Shown here: positions 33,512 to 41,792 of the stretch, piece after piece
How the letters are laid out: every line of letters starts with the position of its first letter
How positions within the stretch are numbered: the stretch's first letter is position 1
Assembly: GCA_963850415.1 (NCBI GenBank)
Contig: CAWKLE010000001.1
Coordinates: forward strand, 62,001-126,000
Origin: VAXT01 sp963850415
GTDB taxonomy: Bacteria; Actinomycetota; Thermoleophilia; Gaiellales; Gaiellaceae
DNA length: 64,000 nucleotides
Direction of reading: 5' to 3'
Translations under genes and position numbers: made by a program
Notes under the pieces: model-generated
The model's input: only the letters and a program-made list of their open reading frames with translations
The model's database searches: none
Told to the model about the DNA's origin: nothing

Positions 33512-34126
33512 GTGAGCTTCGCCGACCAGCTGACCCTGGCGCGGGCCGCGGCCGTGCCGTTCGTCGTGCTGCTCTACGTCTGGGACTTTCCCAATCACGA
33601 CTACTGGGCCACGGGACTGTTCGCGCTCGCAATGGCAACCGACTGGTTCGACGGCCGCCTCGCCCGGCGGAGCGGCCGGACATCGGCGCTCGGGTCGCTG
33701 CTCGATCCGGTGGCGGACAAGCTGCTCGTGCTCACGGTGATGATCGTCCTCGTCGGCGAAGGCGTCTTCACAGCTTGGATCGTGGCCGCGATCGTCGCGC
33801 GTGAGCTGCTCGTCTCGGGCCTGCGCCTCGCCGCGCTCGAGCGCGGCGTCGTGCTCGAAGCGCGCGACCTGGGACGGCTGAAGACCTGGACACAGGCGGT
33901 CGCCGCCGGCCTCGGCGGGCTCGCCGCGGCGGGCGCGTTCGACGACAGGATCGCCGAATGGGCACTCGTCGTCGCGCTCATCCTGACCTGGGTCTCGGGG
34001 CTCGACTACGCGCGGCTCGCCCCGCGGCTCCTACGAGGCGATCCCAGTGCAGGCTCGGCGCGAGAGGCGAAATCGGCCGAGTCGACGTTCTCGAGCAGCC
34101 CGGCGAGCCGCCAGACGCTTCCATAG
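33512..34126 (+). CDS. pgsA: CDP-alcohol phosphatidyltransferase, PgsA-like
   Basis: 204 residues with about five membrane helices. The diagnostic motif DG-x2-AR-x8-G-x3-D-x3-D is complete in DGRLARRSGRTSALGSLLDP followed by VAD. The short length and helix pattern fit CDP-diacylglycerol-glycerol-3-phosphate 3-phosphatidyltransferase, which starts phosphatidylglycerol synthesis; other CDP-alcohol transferases are possible. The GTG at 33512 is chosen because upstream sequence in this frame is antisense to the carboxylase gene. Its 3' end overlaps an antisense small ORF by 121 bp, and the polar C-terminal tail (after LLRGDPS) is the overlapping part. Confidence 0.9.
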   Translation: MSFADQLTLARAAAVPFVVLLYVWDFPNHDYWATGLFALAMATDWFDGRLARRSGRTSALGSLLDPVADKLLVLTVMIVLVGEGVFTAWIVAAIVARELLVSGLRLAALERGVVLEARDLGRLKTWTQAVAAGLGGLAAAGAFDDRIAEWALVVALILTWVSGLDYARLAPRLLRGDPSAGSAREAKSAESTFSSSPASRQTLP

Positions 34127-34218
34127 CTCTGAGCGTGGCCGTCGTCCCGCTCGGCGAGCGCCGCCAGCAGGGCAGCGCGCTCCTCCGGCGAGGGGTCGGG
34201 CGTGACCTCGATCTCCAT
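34006..34218 (-). CDS. Small protein resembling acyl-CoA carboxylase epsilon subunit
   Basis: 70 residues. The start EVTPDPSPEERAALLAALAE, then a tryptophan-containing segment SYGSVWRLAGL, resembles small epsilon-type subunits of actinobacterial acyl-CoA carboxylases (PxPEExAAL...W), which help assemble alpha and beta subunits. That is weak, short-sequence similarity, supported by the presence of both carboxylase subunits nearby. More than half of the frame overlaps the end of pgsA on the other strand, so either this tail or the pgsA tail is not conserved. The ATG at 34218 lacks a clear ribosome-binding site. Confidence 0.42.
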   Translation of the reverse strand: MEIEVTPDPSPEERAALLAALAERDDGHAQSYGSVWRLAGLLENVDSADFASRAEPALGSPRRSRGASRA

Positions 34219-34265
34219 CGCGGCGAAGACTAAAGCTCGTAGGCAGATCCGACGATGTCCGGGGC

Positions 34266-35291
34266 GTGAGACGTCTGCGCCTGCTCACCGTGCTCGCCTG
34301 CCTGGTCGCCGGTCTCGCGACTGCCGCGGCAGCCTCACCGGCGAGAACGAGCCGCTCCTGGGCTCAGCCCCAGATCAGGCTCGTCGTCGCGCACGGCCTG
34401 CTGGCCCGGAGCGTGGGCTCATTCCGCCCGAACGACCCGCTCACCCAGGGCGAGCTCGCCGACCTCGTCGCCGCGCTCACGCAGGAGCCGCCCCGGGCGG
34501 CGGCCGACCCCACGGCTCCCGTGACGATGGCCCAGCTCGACGCGCGTCTCGTCCGTGTGCTCGGCCTCAGCGACGACGCGGCCCTGTTCTACGCCGCCGC
34601 GTCTGAGGCTGGACTGCGTCCTCCCGCGCGATTCGGGACCGAGGTCGTCGCGCGCCTCCTCGCGCTGCGCACGAACCATCCGACCGGCCAGGACACCCTC
34701 GAGCGGCTCCCCAACGACCCGGCGCCGCGCGCGGAAGCCGCCTATTCGGTGGCCCGTCTCCTGAGCGTGTCCGAGCCGGAGAAGGCCCAGGTCGAGGAGC
34801 AAGCGGCCACCTTCGAGCTTCCCGTGCTCACCACGTGGCAGCAGCGCGTGCTCACGACCGCCGTCAGGTTCATCGGCTACCCGTACGTCTGGGGCGGCGA
34901 GTTCGAGCGGCCGCAATCGCCGTACGGCGCTCAGCCGCAAGGCGGGTTCGACTGCTCGGGCTTCGCCTGGCGCGTCTACAAAGTGCAGTCGTATCCGGGC
35001 GCGCCTCAGCTGGCGGAAGTCCTGCGCGGCCGGACCGCCGCGGCGATGGCCGGAGAGGTGCCGCGCCGCCTGAGGATCAAACCGGCGCGGCTCGCACCGG
35101 CTGACCTGATGTTCTTCGGGCCCGGCGGCCCGCATGCGCAGCCGGCGCGGATCGACCACGTCGGCATCTCGCTCGGCAACGGCTGGCTGATCCAGTCTTC
35201 GAGGTACGGCGTGGCTCTCGAGCAGGCGACCGGCTGGTACCAGCGCCGCCTCGCCTGGGGCCGCCGCCCACTCGCCGAAGCCGGCCTGTAG
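34266..35291 (+). CDS. Secreted NlpC/P60 cell-wall hydrolase
   Basis: 341 residues. A signal peptide (about 1-23, ending AAAASPA) is followed by a helical region resembling SLH-type modules (about 35-150), and a C-terminal NlpC/P60 papain-like domain with Cys230 in GGFDCSGFAW and His298 in RIDHVGISLGNGW. The third polar residue appears to be the Gln of LIQSS. Expected to cut D-glutamyl-meso-diaminopimelate bonds in peptidoglycan outside the membrane. An insertion (about 250-285) separates the Cys and His motifs. GTG start. Confidence 0.88.
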   Translation: MRRLRLLTVLACLVAGLATAAAASPARTSRSWAQPQIRLVVAHGLLARSVGSFRPNDPLTQGELADLVAALTQEPPRAAADPTAPVTMAQLDARLVRVLGLSDDAALFYAAASEAGLRPPARFGTEVVARLLALRTNHPTGQDTLERLPNDPAPRAEAAYSVARLLSVSEPEKAQVEEQAATFELPVLTTWQQRVLTTAVRFIGYPYVWGGEFERPQSPYGAQPQGGFDCSGFAWRVYKVQSYPGAPQLAEVLRGRTAAAMAGEVPRRLRIKPARLAPADLMFFGPGGPHAQPARIDHVGISLGNGWLIQSSRYGVALEQATGWYQRRLAWGRRPLAEAGL

Positions 35292-35406
35292 CGGCGCTGA
35301 AGCCGTCCTTTCAGGAGCACGCGTTTTCCCCCTAATGGGTGATTACCCGGGGCTTTGCGCCCTGGAAAATCGTGTGACTGCACTTCTGACCTGGGAGGAA
35401 ACGACA

Positions 35407-35520
35407 GTGCTCGAATGGAAGCCCCGTTTCACAGCGATCCTGGTCGTTCTGACGCTTGTGCTGACCGCTGCGCTCGCGAGTGGTTACGCCGAGTGGCTCT
35501 TCGACAACTGGGAGTGGTAG
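35407..35520 (+). CDS. 37-residue single-span membrane peptide
   Basis: GTG at 35407 preceded by GGGAGG with 8-nt spacing. The peptide begins MLEWKPRF, has one hydrophobic helix (TAILVVLTLVLTAALA) and ends in an aromatic acidic tail (GYAEWLFDNWEW). The positive-inside pattern suggests an N-terminus in the cytoplasm. I recall similar short WKPR-starting peptides in related actinobacteria, but have no function. It lies 26 bp upstream of the GGDEF/HD-GYP gene and may share its transcript. A longer frame from 35335 exists but lacks a ribosome-binding site. Confidence 0.55.
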   Translation: MLEWKPRFTAILVVLTLVLTAALASGYAEWLFDNWEW

Positions 35521-35546
35521 GCGGCTAAGGTAGGAGAGGGGGAGCC

Positions 35547-37340
35547 ATGAACCGGCGCCTCGCGCCAATCGTCGTGCCCGTGTGCCTGCTCGGCCTGGGC
35601 TCGGTGCTCCTCGCGACCTGGTCGTTCGCGACCACGAGTCACAGTGCGTCGATGCTGCTCGGCGTCGCCGCCCTGCTCGCGGCGTCGACGCTGGCCAGCC
35701 GCTATCCGGTTCCGATCGAGGGCCCGAACAGCGGCGGCGTCTCGCTGTCGTTCGTCTTCGCCGCCAGCGCGATCGTGCTCTTCGGCTGGGCAGCCGGTGT
35801 GATCGTCGCCTTCGCGGCGCCGGTCCTGATCCAGCTGACCGAGCACCGCCCGCTGATCCGGATCGGCTACAACGGCTCGGTGTTCGCAGGCGCGGCCGCG
35901 GTCGGCGGCGCCCTGGTCACCTTCATCCACGGTGACGGAACCGGCGTGCTGATCTCCAAGGTCGGCGTGTCGGCCTCGACCCAGTACGGGATCAACCTCG
36001 TGCTCATCTCGCTCGTCGTGGCCGTCACGTCCCGACGGCCGTTCTTCGAGCTCATCCGCTCCAGCCTCCGCTGGACGATCATCGTCTTTGCGCTCATGGC
36101 GTCGGCCGCGCTCATGCTGGTCGTCCTCTGGCAGCGCTCGCCGCTTCTGTCCGCGGCGCTCGTCGGGCCCCTGCTCGCGATCGCGCTCTATCAGCGCTCG
36201 ACCTACCGCGCACTCCGCGCGATGAAGCTCGCGCTGACCGATCCGCTGACCGGGCTCGGCAACCACAGGCATTTTCACGACCGGCTCGAGCGCGAGCTGA
36301 TCGAGGCCGAGCGAAACGAGTGCAGCTTCAGCCTCTGCCTCGTCGACGTCGACGACTTCAAGCGCGTGAACGACCTCTTCGGCCACCCTGCCGGCGACCG
36401 CGTCCTGTCCCGGCTCGCGACGACGCTGCGCCAGAACGGCGAGGCGTTCAGGCTCGGCGGCGACGAGTTCGCGCTCATGCTCCCCAACTACGACGAGAGC
36501 GAGGCCGTGAAGACCGCAGGCGCGATCGTCGAGCGGATCTCGCAGCTCGGCCTGGAGCACATCGGCTCGGTGACCGTCTCGGCCGGCGTCGCGACCTTCC
36601 CGCGCCAGGCGCCGGACCGGGGCGAGCTGATCCGCCTCGCGGACAGCGCGCTCTACTGGGCCAAGGAGAACGGAAAGAATCGGGTGCACGTCTATCGGCC
36701 CGACGTGGTTGAGCTCGCAGAGCTCAGGAAGCTCGCGACGGGCCCTGACCGGGCGGCACGGTTCAGGGCCGCCGCGAGCCTGGCCAAGGCGGTCGACCTT
36801 CGCGACACGTACACGGGCAGCCATTCCGCGCGCGTGGCCGACCTCGCGGCCCGCGTGGCGGCGCGCCTCGGCCTCGACCAGGAGCAGATCGAGCTCGCGC
36901 GGCTCGCCGGCAGCCTGCACGACCTCGGCAAGCTCGCGATCCCCGAAGAGATCCTGCGCAAGCCCGGACCGCTGACCGGGCCCGAGCGGCTCGTGCTCGA
37001 GCGTCACCCGCAGATCGCTTTCCGGATGCTCGACAGCCTCGGGATCGAGCCGGTCGCGGAGTGGATCCTGCATCACCACGAGCGCTGGGACGGGCGTGGG
37101 TATCCGGACCGCCTGCCCGGCCCGGAGATTCCGCTCGGCGCGCGAATCATCTTCGTGGTCGACGCCTACGACGCGATGACGTCGGACCGCGTCTACCGCG
37201 GTCGCCTGACGCAGGCGGATGCGCTCGCCGAGCTGGAGCGCTGCGCAGGGACGCAGTTCGATCCGGCGGTGGTCGCCGCGTTCGCCGAAGAACTCGAGCT
37301 CGAAGCCGAGGGCGAGCTCGCCGTCGCCGTCGCTTCGTAA
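35547..37340 (+). CDS. Membrane GGDEF plus HD-GYP cyclic-di-GMP enzyme
   Basis: 597 residues. About six to seven membrane helices (residues 5-215), then a diguanylate cyclase domain with an intact GGDEF motif (about 304-308) and no obvious RxxD inhibitory site five residues before it, then an HD-GYP domain with HDLGKL (about 458) and HHERWDGRGYP (about 505-518). GGDEF makes cyclic di-GMP and HD-GYP degrades it, so the protein may switch between both; both sites look intact. The ribosome-binding site AGGAGAGGGGAG precedes the ATG. The ligand of the membrane sensor is unknown. Confidence 0.92.
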   Translation: MNRRLAPIVVPVCLLGLGSVLLATWSFATTSHSASMLLGVAALLAASTLASRYPVPIEGPNSGGVSLSFVFAASAIVLFGWAAGVIVAFAAPVLIQLTEHRPLIRIGYNGSVFAGAAAVGGALVTFIHGDGTGVLISKVGVSASTQYGINLVLISLVVAVTSRRPFFELIRSSLRWTIIVFALMASAALMLVVLWQRSPLLSAALVGPLLAIALYQRSTYRALRAMKLALTDPLTGLGNHRHFHDRLERELIEAERNECSFSLCLVDVDDFKRVNDLFGHPAGDRVLSRLATTLRQNGEAFRLGGDEFALMLPNYDESEAVKTAGAIVERISQLGLEHIGSVTVSAGVATFPRQAPDRGELIRLADSALYWAKENGKNRVHVYRPDVVELAELRKLATGPDRAARFRAAASLAKAVDLRDTYTGSHSARVADLAARVAARLGLDQEQIELARLAGSLHDLGKLAIPEEILRKPGPLTGPERLVLERHPQIAFRMLDSLGIEPVAEWILHHHERWDGRGYPDRLPGPEIPLGARIIFVVDAYDAMTSDRVYRGRLTQADALAELERCAGTQFDPAVVAAFAEELELEAEGELAVAVAS

Positions 37341-37435
37341 GCCGCCCGCAAACGGCACACACTCGGCACGCTCGCGTTACCCACGCGTGCGCCTTTCCTC
37401 GCTACGATCGCATCGGGGAGGAGGTCGTGGGTACC

Positions 37436-37454
37436 GGCCCCCGCGAGGCGGGCC
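37436..37454. terminator. GC hairpin between convergent genes
   Basis: GGCCC plus GC (37436-37444, two-base bulge) pairs with GCGGGCC (37448-37454) around a GAG loop. It lies between the ends of the GGDEF/HD-GYP gene (+) and the carboxyltransferase gene (-). The surrounding 147 bp hold no gene that I can support. Confidence 0.35.
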
Positions 37455-37487
37455 ATGGCTGAAGGGGACGGAGGCGCCGACGCTTGG

Positions 37488-39059
37488 CTAGAGCGGGATG
37501 TTCCCGTGCTTCCGCCGCGGTCTCGGCTCGCGCTTCGTGAGCGCCGTGCCGAGCGCGTCGATCAGGACCGGACGCGTGCGCCTCGGCTCGATCACCTCGT
37601 CCACGTATCCGCGCTCGGCGGCGACGTACGGGTTCGCGAACTGCTCGCGATAGTCGTGCACCAGCTCCGCGCGCCGCGCTTCGGAGTCGTCCGCCTCCTC
37701 CAGTTCCTTCCGGAAAACGATGTTCACCGCGCCCTCCGGCCCCATCACGGCGACCTCCGCCGTGGGCCACGCGAAGTTGAAGTCGGCGCGGATGTGCTTC
37801 GAGCTCATGACGTCGTATGCGCCTCCGTACGCCTTCCGCGTGATCACCGCCAGCTTCGGCACCGTCGCCTCGCAGTACGCGTACAGGAGCTTCGCCCCGT
37901 GGCGAATGATCCCGCCCCATTCCTGGGCCGTACCGGGCAGGAACCCGGGCACGTCGACGAACGTGACGAGCGGGATGTTGAACGCGTCGCACGTCCGCAC
38001 GAAGCGCGCCGCCTTCACGGACGAGTCGATGTCGAGCACGCCCGCGAGCGCCCGCGGCTGGTTCCCGACGATCCCCACCGAATGGCCGCCGAGCCGCGCG
38101 AACCCGCACACGATGTTCTCGGCGTACCGCTCGTGCACCTCGAGAAACTCGCCCTCGTCGACGACCCGCCGCACGACGTCCTTCATGTCGTAGGGCCTGT
38201 TCGGGTTGTCCGGGATCAGGGTGTCCAGCTCGGCGTCCTCGCGCTCGACGGGGTCCGACGGCTCGAAGAAGGCCGGCGCGTCGAGGTTGTTCTGCGGCAG
38301 GAACGAGAGCAGGTAGCGCGCGTCCTCGAGGCACGCCTCCTCGCTCGGCGAGACGAACTGCGCGACACCCGACTTGGCCGCGTGTGTCGCCGCGCCGCCC
38401 AGCTCCTCGAAGCTGACCTCCTCGCCCGTGACCGTCTTCACCACGTCGGGCCCGGTGATGAACATGTAGGACGTCCCCTCGACCATGAGCACGAAGTCGG
38501 TCATCGCCGGCGAGTAGACGGCACCGCCCGCGGTCGGCCCCATGACGAGCGAGATCTGCGGGACGACGCCCGACGCCTGGACGTTGCGCCAGAAGATCTC
38601 CGCGTAGCCCGCAAGCGAGACGACGCCTTCCTGGATCCTGGCACCGCCGGAGTCGTTGATCCCGATCAGCGGACAGCCGTACTTCGCGGCCATGTCCATG
38701 ACCTTGCAGATCTTCTCGGCGAAGGCCTCGGACAGAGAGCCGCCGAAGATCGTGAAGTCCTGCGAGAAGACGAAGACCTTGCGGCCGAAGATCGTCCCGT
38801 AGCCGGTCACGACCGCGTCTCCGTACGGCCGGCGATCCATCATCCCGAAGTTCCGGTGGCGTACGTAGCGATCGAGCTCGACGAACGAGCCCGCATCGAG
38901 CAGCTTCTCGACCCGCTCCCGCGCGAGCAGCTTGCCCTGCTCACGTTGCCGGCCGACCGCTTTCTCGCTCCCTGCGTGCAGCGCTTCGTCGCGCAGCTTC
39001 TCGAGCTGCTCGAGCTTGGCTTGCGTCGATTCGTCCGTCGCGGCCACGGCGTCGCACAC
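37488..39059 (-). CDS. Acyl-CoA carboxylase carboxyltransferase (propionyl-CoA carboxylase beta-like)
   Basis: 523 residues, full length for AccD/PccB-type carboxyltransferases with two crotonase-like halves. Acyl-CoA site INDSGGARIQEGV and the biotin-side site GGAYDVMSSKHI are visible, as are GPTAGGAVYSPA and FVDVPGFLPGTAQE. It transfers the carboxyl from the biotin subunit encoded at 31721-33490 to acetyl- or propionyl-CoA. The GTG at 39059 is used; a second GTG at 39047 is equally possible. It is divergent from the PLP enzyme with only 16 bp between starts. Confidence 0.94.
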   Translation of the reverse strand: MCDAVAATDESTQAKLEQLEKLRDEALHAGSEKAVGRQREQGKLLARERVEKLLDAGSFVELDRYVRHRNFGMMDRRPYGDAVVTGYGTIFGRKVFVFSQDFTIFGGSLSEAFAEKICKVMDMAAKYGCPLIGINDSGGARIQEGVVSLAGYAEIFWRNVQASGVVPQISLVMGPTAGGAVYSPAMTDFVLMVEGTSYMFITGPDVVKTVTGEEVSFEELGGAATHAAKSGVAQFVSPSEEACLEDARYLLSFLPQNNLDAPAFFEPSDPVEREDAELDTLIPDNPNRPYDMKDVVRRVVDEGEFLEVHERYAENIVCGFARLGGHSVGIVGNQPRALAGVLDIDSSVKAARFVRTCDAFNIPLVTFVDVPGFLPGTAQEWGGIIRHGAKLLYAYCEATVPKLAVITRKAYGGAYDVMSSKHIRADFNFAWPTAEVAVMGPEGAVNIVFRKELEEADDSEARRAELVHDYREQFANPYVAAERGYVDEVIEPRRTRPVLIDALGTALTKREPRPRRKHGNIPL

Positions 39060-39075
39060 TAGTACAGTCGCGGAC

Positions 39076-40035
39076 GTGGGACTTCCGCCGGTCGACCGGG
39101 CGACGCTGTGGCCGTACGAGGACGGCGAGCCGGGCGAGTTCTACTACCAGCGCTATGCGCATCCGACGGGCGTCGCCGCCGAGCAGGCGCTCGGTGAGCT
39201 CGACGGCGGCGAGGCGCTCCTCTTCTCGTCGGGCGCCGGAGCGGCGACCTCAGTCGTCCTCGGGCTCCTCGGGCCGGGCGACATGATCGCCGTCGCCGAG
39301 GGCTGCTACTTCGGGACTCCAACGATGTTCCGCGCGCTCGAGCGATGGGGGCTGAAGCACGTCGAGTTCGACCAGACCGGGCCGCCGCCGGAGGGCGTGC
39401 AGCTCGTCTGGCTCGAGGCGCCGTCGAACCCGTTCCTGACCATGCCGGACCTCGAAGCCGCAGCCTCCCACCCAGCTCCCGTGCTCGTCGACTCGACCGC
39501 GGCGACCCCGATCAACCTGCGCCCGCTCGAGCACGGCGCCGACCTCGTCCTGCACAGCGCGACGAAGTACCTCGGCGGGCACTCGGACGTGCTGCTCGGC
39601 GCCGTCGTCTGCAAGGACCCGTCGACGGCCGAGCGCCTCCGCGAGTTTCGCAGCCGCACCGGGATCGTCGCCGCGCCCGACCCCGCCTATCTCCTGCTCC
39701 GCGGCCTGAAGACGCTCGAGATCCGTGTTCGCCGCCAAACCAAGACGGCAAGTGAGATCGTGCGCCGCCTCGACGGCCATCCGCGGGTCGAACGCGTCCG
39801 CTATCCCGGCTTCGGCGGCCTGCTCTCCTTCGACGTCGACGGCGACGCGCGCAAGGTCGAGACGTCGACCCGCCTGATCAGGAACGCGACGAGCCTGGGC
39901 GGAGTCGAGTCGACGATGGAGTCGCGCTACCGCTGGGAGGGCGACCGCGTGCCAGAGAACCTGCTCCGGCTCAGCGTCGGGCTCGAGGACGTCGAGGAGC
40001 TGTGGGCCGACCTCGACCAGGCGCTGCCGGGCTGA
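39076..40035 (+). CDS. Cys/Met-metabolism PLP enzyme, N-terminally short
   Basis: 319 residues. Cystathionine gamma-synthase/lyase fold: LLFSSGAGAATSV, LVDSTAATP and the Schiff-base lysine in HSATKYLGGHSD. The family is normally about 380 residues; here the first 40 or so residues (with the PPI-S-T-F block) are reduced to a short lead ending in FYYQRYAHPTG. Other trans-sulfuration or gamma-lyase reactions are possible. GTG start at 39076, almost leaderless. The 3' end overlaps the convergent ABC-F gene by 65 bp, the largest convergent overlap between confident genes. Confidence 0.82.
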   Translation: MGLPPVDRATLWPYEDGEPGEFYYQRYAHPTGVAAEQALGELDGGEALLFSSGAGAATSVVLGLLGPGDMIAVAEGCYFGTPTMFRALERWGLKHVEFDQTGPPPEGVQLVWLEAPSNPFLTMPDLEAAASHPAPVLVDSTAATPINLRPLEHGADLVLHSATKYLGGHSDVLLGAVVCKDPSTAERLREFRSRTGIVAAPDPAYLLLRGLKTLEIRVRRQTKTASEIVRRLDGHPRVERVRYPGFGGLLSFDVDGDARKVETSTRLIRNATSLGGVESTMESRYRWEGDRVPENLLRLSVGLEDVEELWADLDQALPG

Positions 40036-41512
40036 GCTCGTAGACACGGGTCACGCCCACGCGCTCGAGGAAGCGCCGGTCGTGCGTGACGAGGATCAGC
40101 GTTCCGTCGAACACGCTCAGCGCGCGCTCGAGCTCCTCGACCGCGGGCAGGTCGAGATGGTTCGTCGGCTCGTCGAGCACGAGGCAGCCGGCACCGTGCG
40201 CCGCCTGCAGCGCGAGCTCGGCGCGCGTCCGCTCGCCGGGCGACAGGCTCCCCGCTCGCCGCAGCACGTGGTCCGCGTAGAGGTCGAACTTGGCGAGCAG
40301 CGTTCGCGCTTCATCCTCGCGCAGCGACGATTCGGCGCAGAAGGTGCGGATCAGCGGCTCGTCCGTCGCGAAGAGCGAGCGCTCCTGTCCGATCTCGCCG
40401 AAGACGACCGACGGTCCGACTCGCCGCGTCCCGCTTTCGAGCTGGACCCGGCCGAGCAGCGCGTCGATCAGCGTCGTCTTTCCGCTCCCGTTCGGGCCCG
40501 CGATCGAGAGCCGCTCGCCCCACTGGACGCCGAAGTCGAGCGGCCCCAGCCGGAACGGCCCGCGCTCGACGACCGCATGCTCCAGCGCGACGACGAGATC
40601 GCCGGAGCGCCCGGACGGAGCGAGGTCGAGCCTCAGCTCCCACGGCTGCCAGGGCTTCTCGACGCGGTCGCGCTCGAGCCACTCGACCCGCCGCGCCGCC
40701 GCGCGGGTCTTCGACATCAGCGCATGCGTGCCGCGCCGGTCCGCCTGCTTCCCACCTACACGGGCCTGCTCGCGGCGGTCGCGGTGCAGCTCGCCGAAGC
40801 GTGCTCGCTCGTCGCTCCACTGCGCGAACGCACGCTCGTGCTCGGACCGAGCCCGTTCCCGGGCCGCCTCGTACTCGGTCCAGCCGCCCGTGTACTGGTG
40901 CACGCGGTCGGTGCCGGACTCGAGCTCCAAGATGCGGTTCACGGTGCGATCGAGGAACTCGCGGTCGTGCGAGACGACGACGAAGCCGCTGTCGAGCCTC
41001 AGCAAGAAGCGCTCGAGCAGCTCGAGGCCGTCGAAGTCGAGGTCGTTCGTCGGCTCGTCCAGGAGGTAGACGTCGAAGCGCGCGAGCACGATCGAGGCTA
41101 GTGCGGCGCGACTCTGCTCGCCGCCGGAAAGTTCGCCGACGCTCCGGTCGAGCCCGGCCTCGAGCCCAACGCGGCGCAGAGCGGCAGGCGCGCGTGCCTC
41201 GAACTCGGCGGTCGCCTCCTCCGCGGTGCGCCGCTCCAGGTACCCGAGCAAGGTCTCGTGCTCTCGAAGGTCCCGCTCCTGCGGGAGGTAGCCGACCCGC
41301 AAGCCGGGCGGATTCCTGGTCACCGAGCCGCGATCGAGCTCCTCCAGGCCCGCAAGCGCGCGCAGGAGCGTCGTCTTGCCGCGGCCGTTCGGGCCGACGA
41401 CGCCGATCCCGCTGCCGGGCGTGATCGCGAGCGTGACGCGCTCGAGGATCGCGTCCGCGCCGCGGTGAACCGAGATGTCGTGTGCGGCGAGCGTGCCGCC
41501 CTGCTGGTACAT
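39971..41512 (-). CDS. ABC-F family ATPase (ribosome-associated)
   Basis: 513 residues with two ABC domains and no membrane helices. Walker A GPNGRGKTT (about 39-47) and GPNGSGKTT (about 335), signatures LSGGEQSR and LSPGERTR, Walker B LLDEPTNDLDF and VLDEPTNHLDL, and a linker rich in Arg/Glu helices (about 225-275) as in ribosome-binding ABC-F proteins. May give antibiotic protection or act as a translation factor; the class cannot be fixed by eye. The ATG at 41512 has an AGGAGG site, and the leader contains two hairpins (41533-41551, 41590-41611). The last 22 residues overlap the PLP-enzyme gene. Confidence 0.9.
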   Translation of the reverse strand: MYQQGGTLAAHDISVHRGADAILERVTLAITPGSGIGVVGPNGRGKTTLLRALAGLEELDRGSVTRNPPGLRVGYLPQERDLREHETLLGYLERRTAEEATAEFEARAPAALRRVGLEAGLDRSVGELSGGEQSRAALASIVLARFDVYLLDEPTNDLDFDGLELLERFLLRLDSGFVVVSHDREFLDRTVNRILELESGTDRVHQYTGGWTEYEAARERARSEHERAFAQWSDERARFGELHRDRREQARVGGKQADRRGTHALMSKTRAAARRVEWLERDRVEKPWQPWELRLDLAPSGRSGDLVVALEHAVVERGPFRLGPLDFGVQWGERLSIAGPNGSGKTTLIDALLGRVQLESGTRRVGPSVVFGEIGQERSLFATDEPLIRTFCAESSLREDEARTLLAKFDLYADHVLRRAGSLSPGERTRAELALQAAHGAGCLVLDEPTNHLDLPAVEELERALSVFDGTLILVTHDRRFLERVGVTRVYELSPAAPGRGRPTAPRRPRARR

Positions 41513-41532
41513 CGTGGAACCTCCTGACCGAT

Positions 41533-41611
41533 CTGCAGAGCACGTAGCTCTGCGCGGGATTTCCTCTATCAGTCAGCGATTCGTCATGGGACGGCGCCCG
41601 CAGGCGCCGTC
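41533..41611 (-). promoter_or_regulatory. Two hairpins in the tRNA-Thr/ABC-F leader region
   Basis: GACGGCGCC (41590-41598) pairs over 9 bp with 41603-41611, just downstream of tRNA-Thr, and GCAGAGC (41533-41539) pairs over 7 bp with 41545-41551, just ahead of the ABC-F ribosome-binding site. The first may end the tRNA transcript; the second could be part of an attenuator, a common way to control ABC-F genes. No leader peptide is evident. Confidence 0.35.
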
Positions 41612-41639
41612 GGCATCGTAGCTACTCGGCGAGCCACAG

Positions 41640-41712
41640 AGCCGGAGGAGGGGCTCGAACCCCCGACCTGTGGTTTACAAAACCACTGCTCTACCAACTG
41701 AGCTACTCCGGC
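41640..41712 (-). tRNA. tRNA-Thr (anticodon UGU)
   Basis: Read on the minus strand from 41712: 7-bp acceptor stem GCCGGAG/CTCCGGC, D-arm TAGCTCAGTTGGTAGAGCA, anticodon stem-loop GTGGT-TTTGTAA-ACCAC with anticodon TGT, and T-arm with GGTTCGAGCC. The CCA end is not encoded. It reads ACA/ACG-type threonine codons. It lies 81 bp after the sigH stop; a tRNA close to the sigH cluster is also seen in other Gram-positive bacteria. Confidence 0.97.
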
Positions 41713-41792
41713 GCTCACAACATTCTACGCCACGTCGTGTTGTCCGGATTGCAGATGTGTTGCCGGATTGGAAACGGAGCGGAGACCGAGCG

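Noticed and set aside
35484..37358. 624-residue antisense frame over the GGDEF/HD-GYP gene
   Set aside because: No domain recognisable, rich in Arg, Asp and Gln, and exactly shadowing a gene with intact GGDEF and HD-GYP motifs.
37341..37487. Possible riboswitch or small RNA with GGGGAGGAGG and paired G/C stretches
   Set aside because: It lies between convergent gene ends, where a riboswitch would have no target; I could not match any known consensus. Only a weak hairpin is reported.
37455..39062. 535-residue plus-strand frame over the carboxyltransferase gene
   Set aside because: Antisense shadow of a conserved enzyme; no motif or ribosome-binding site.
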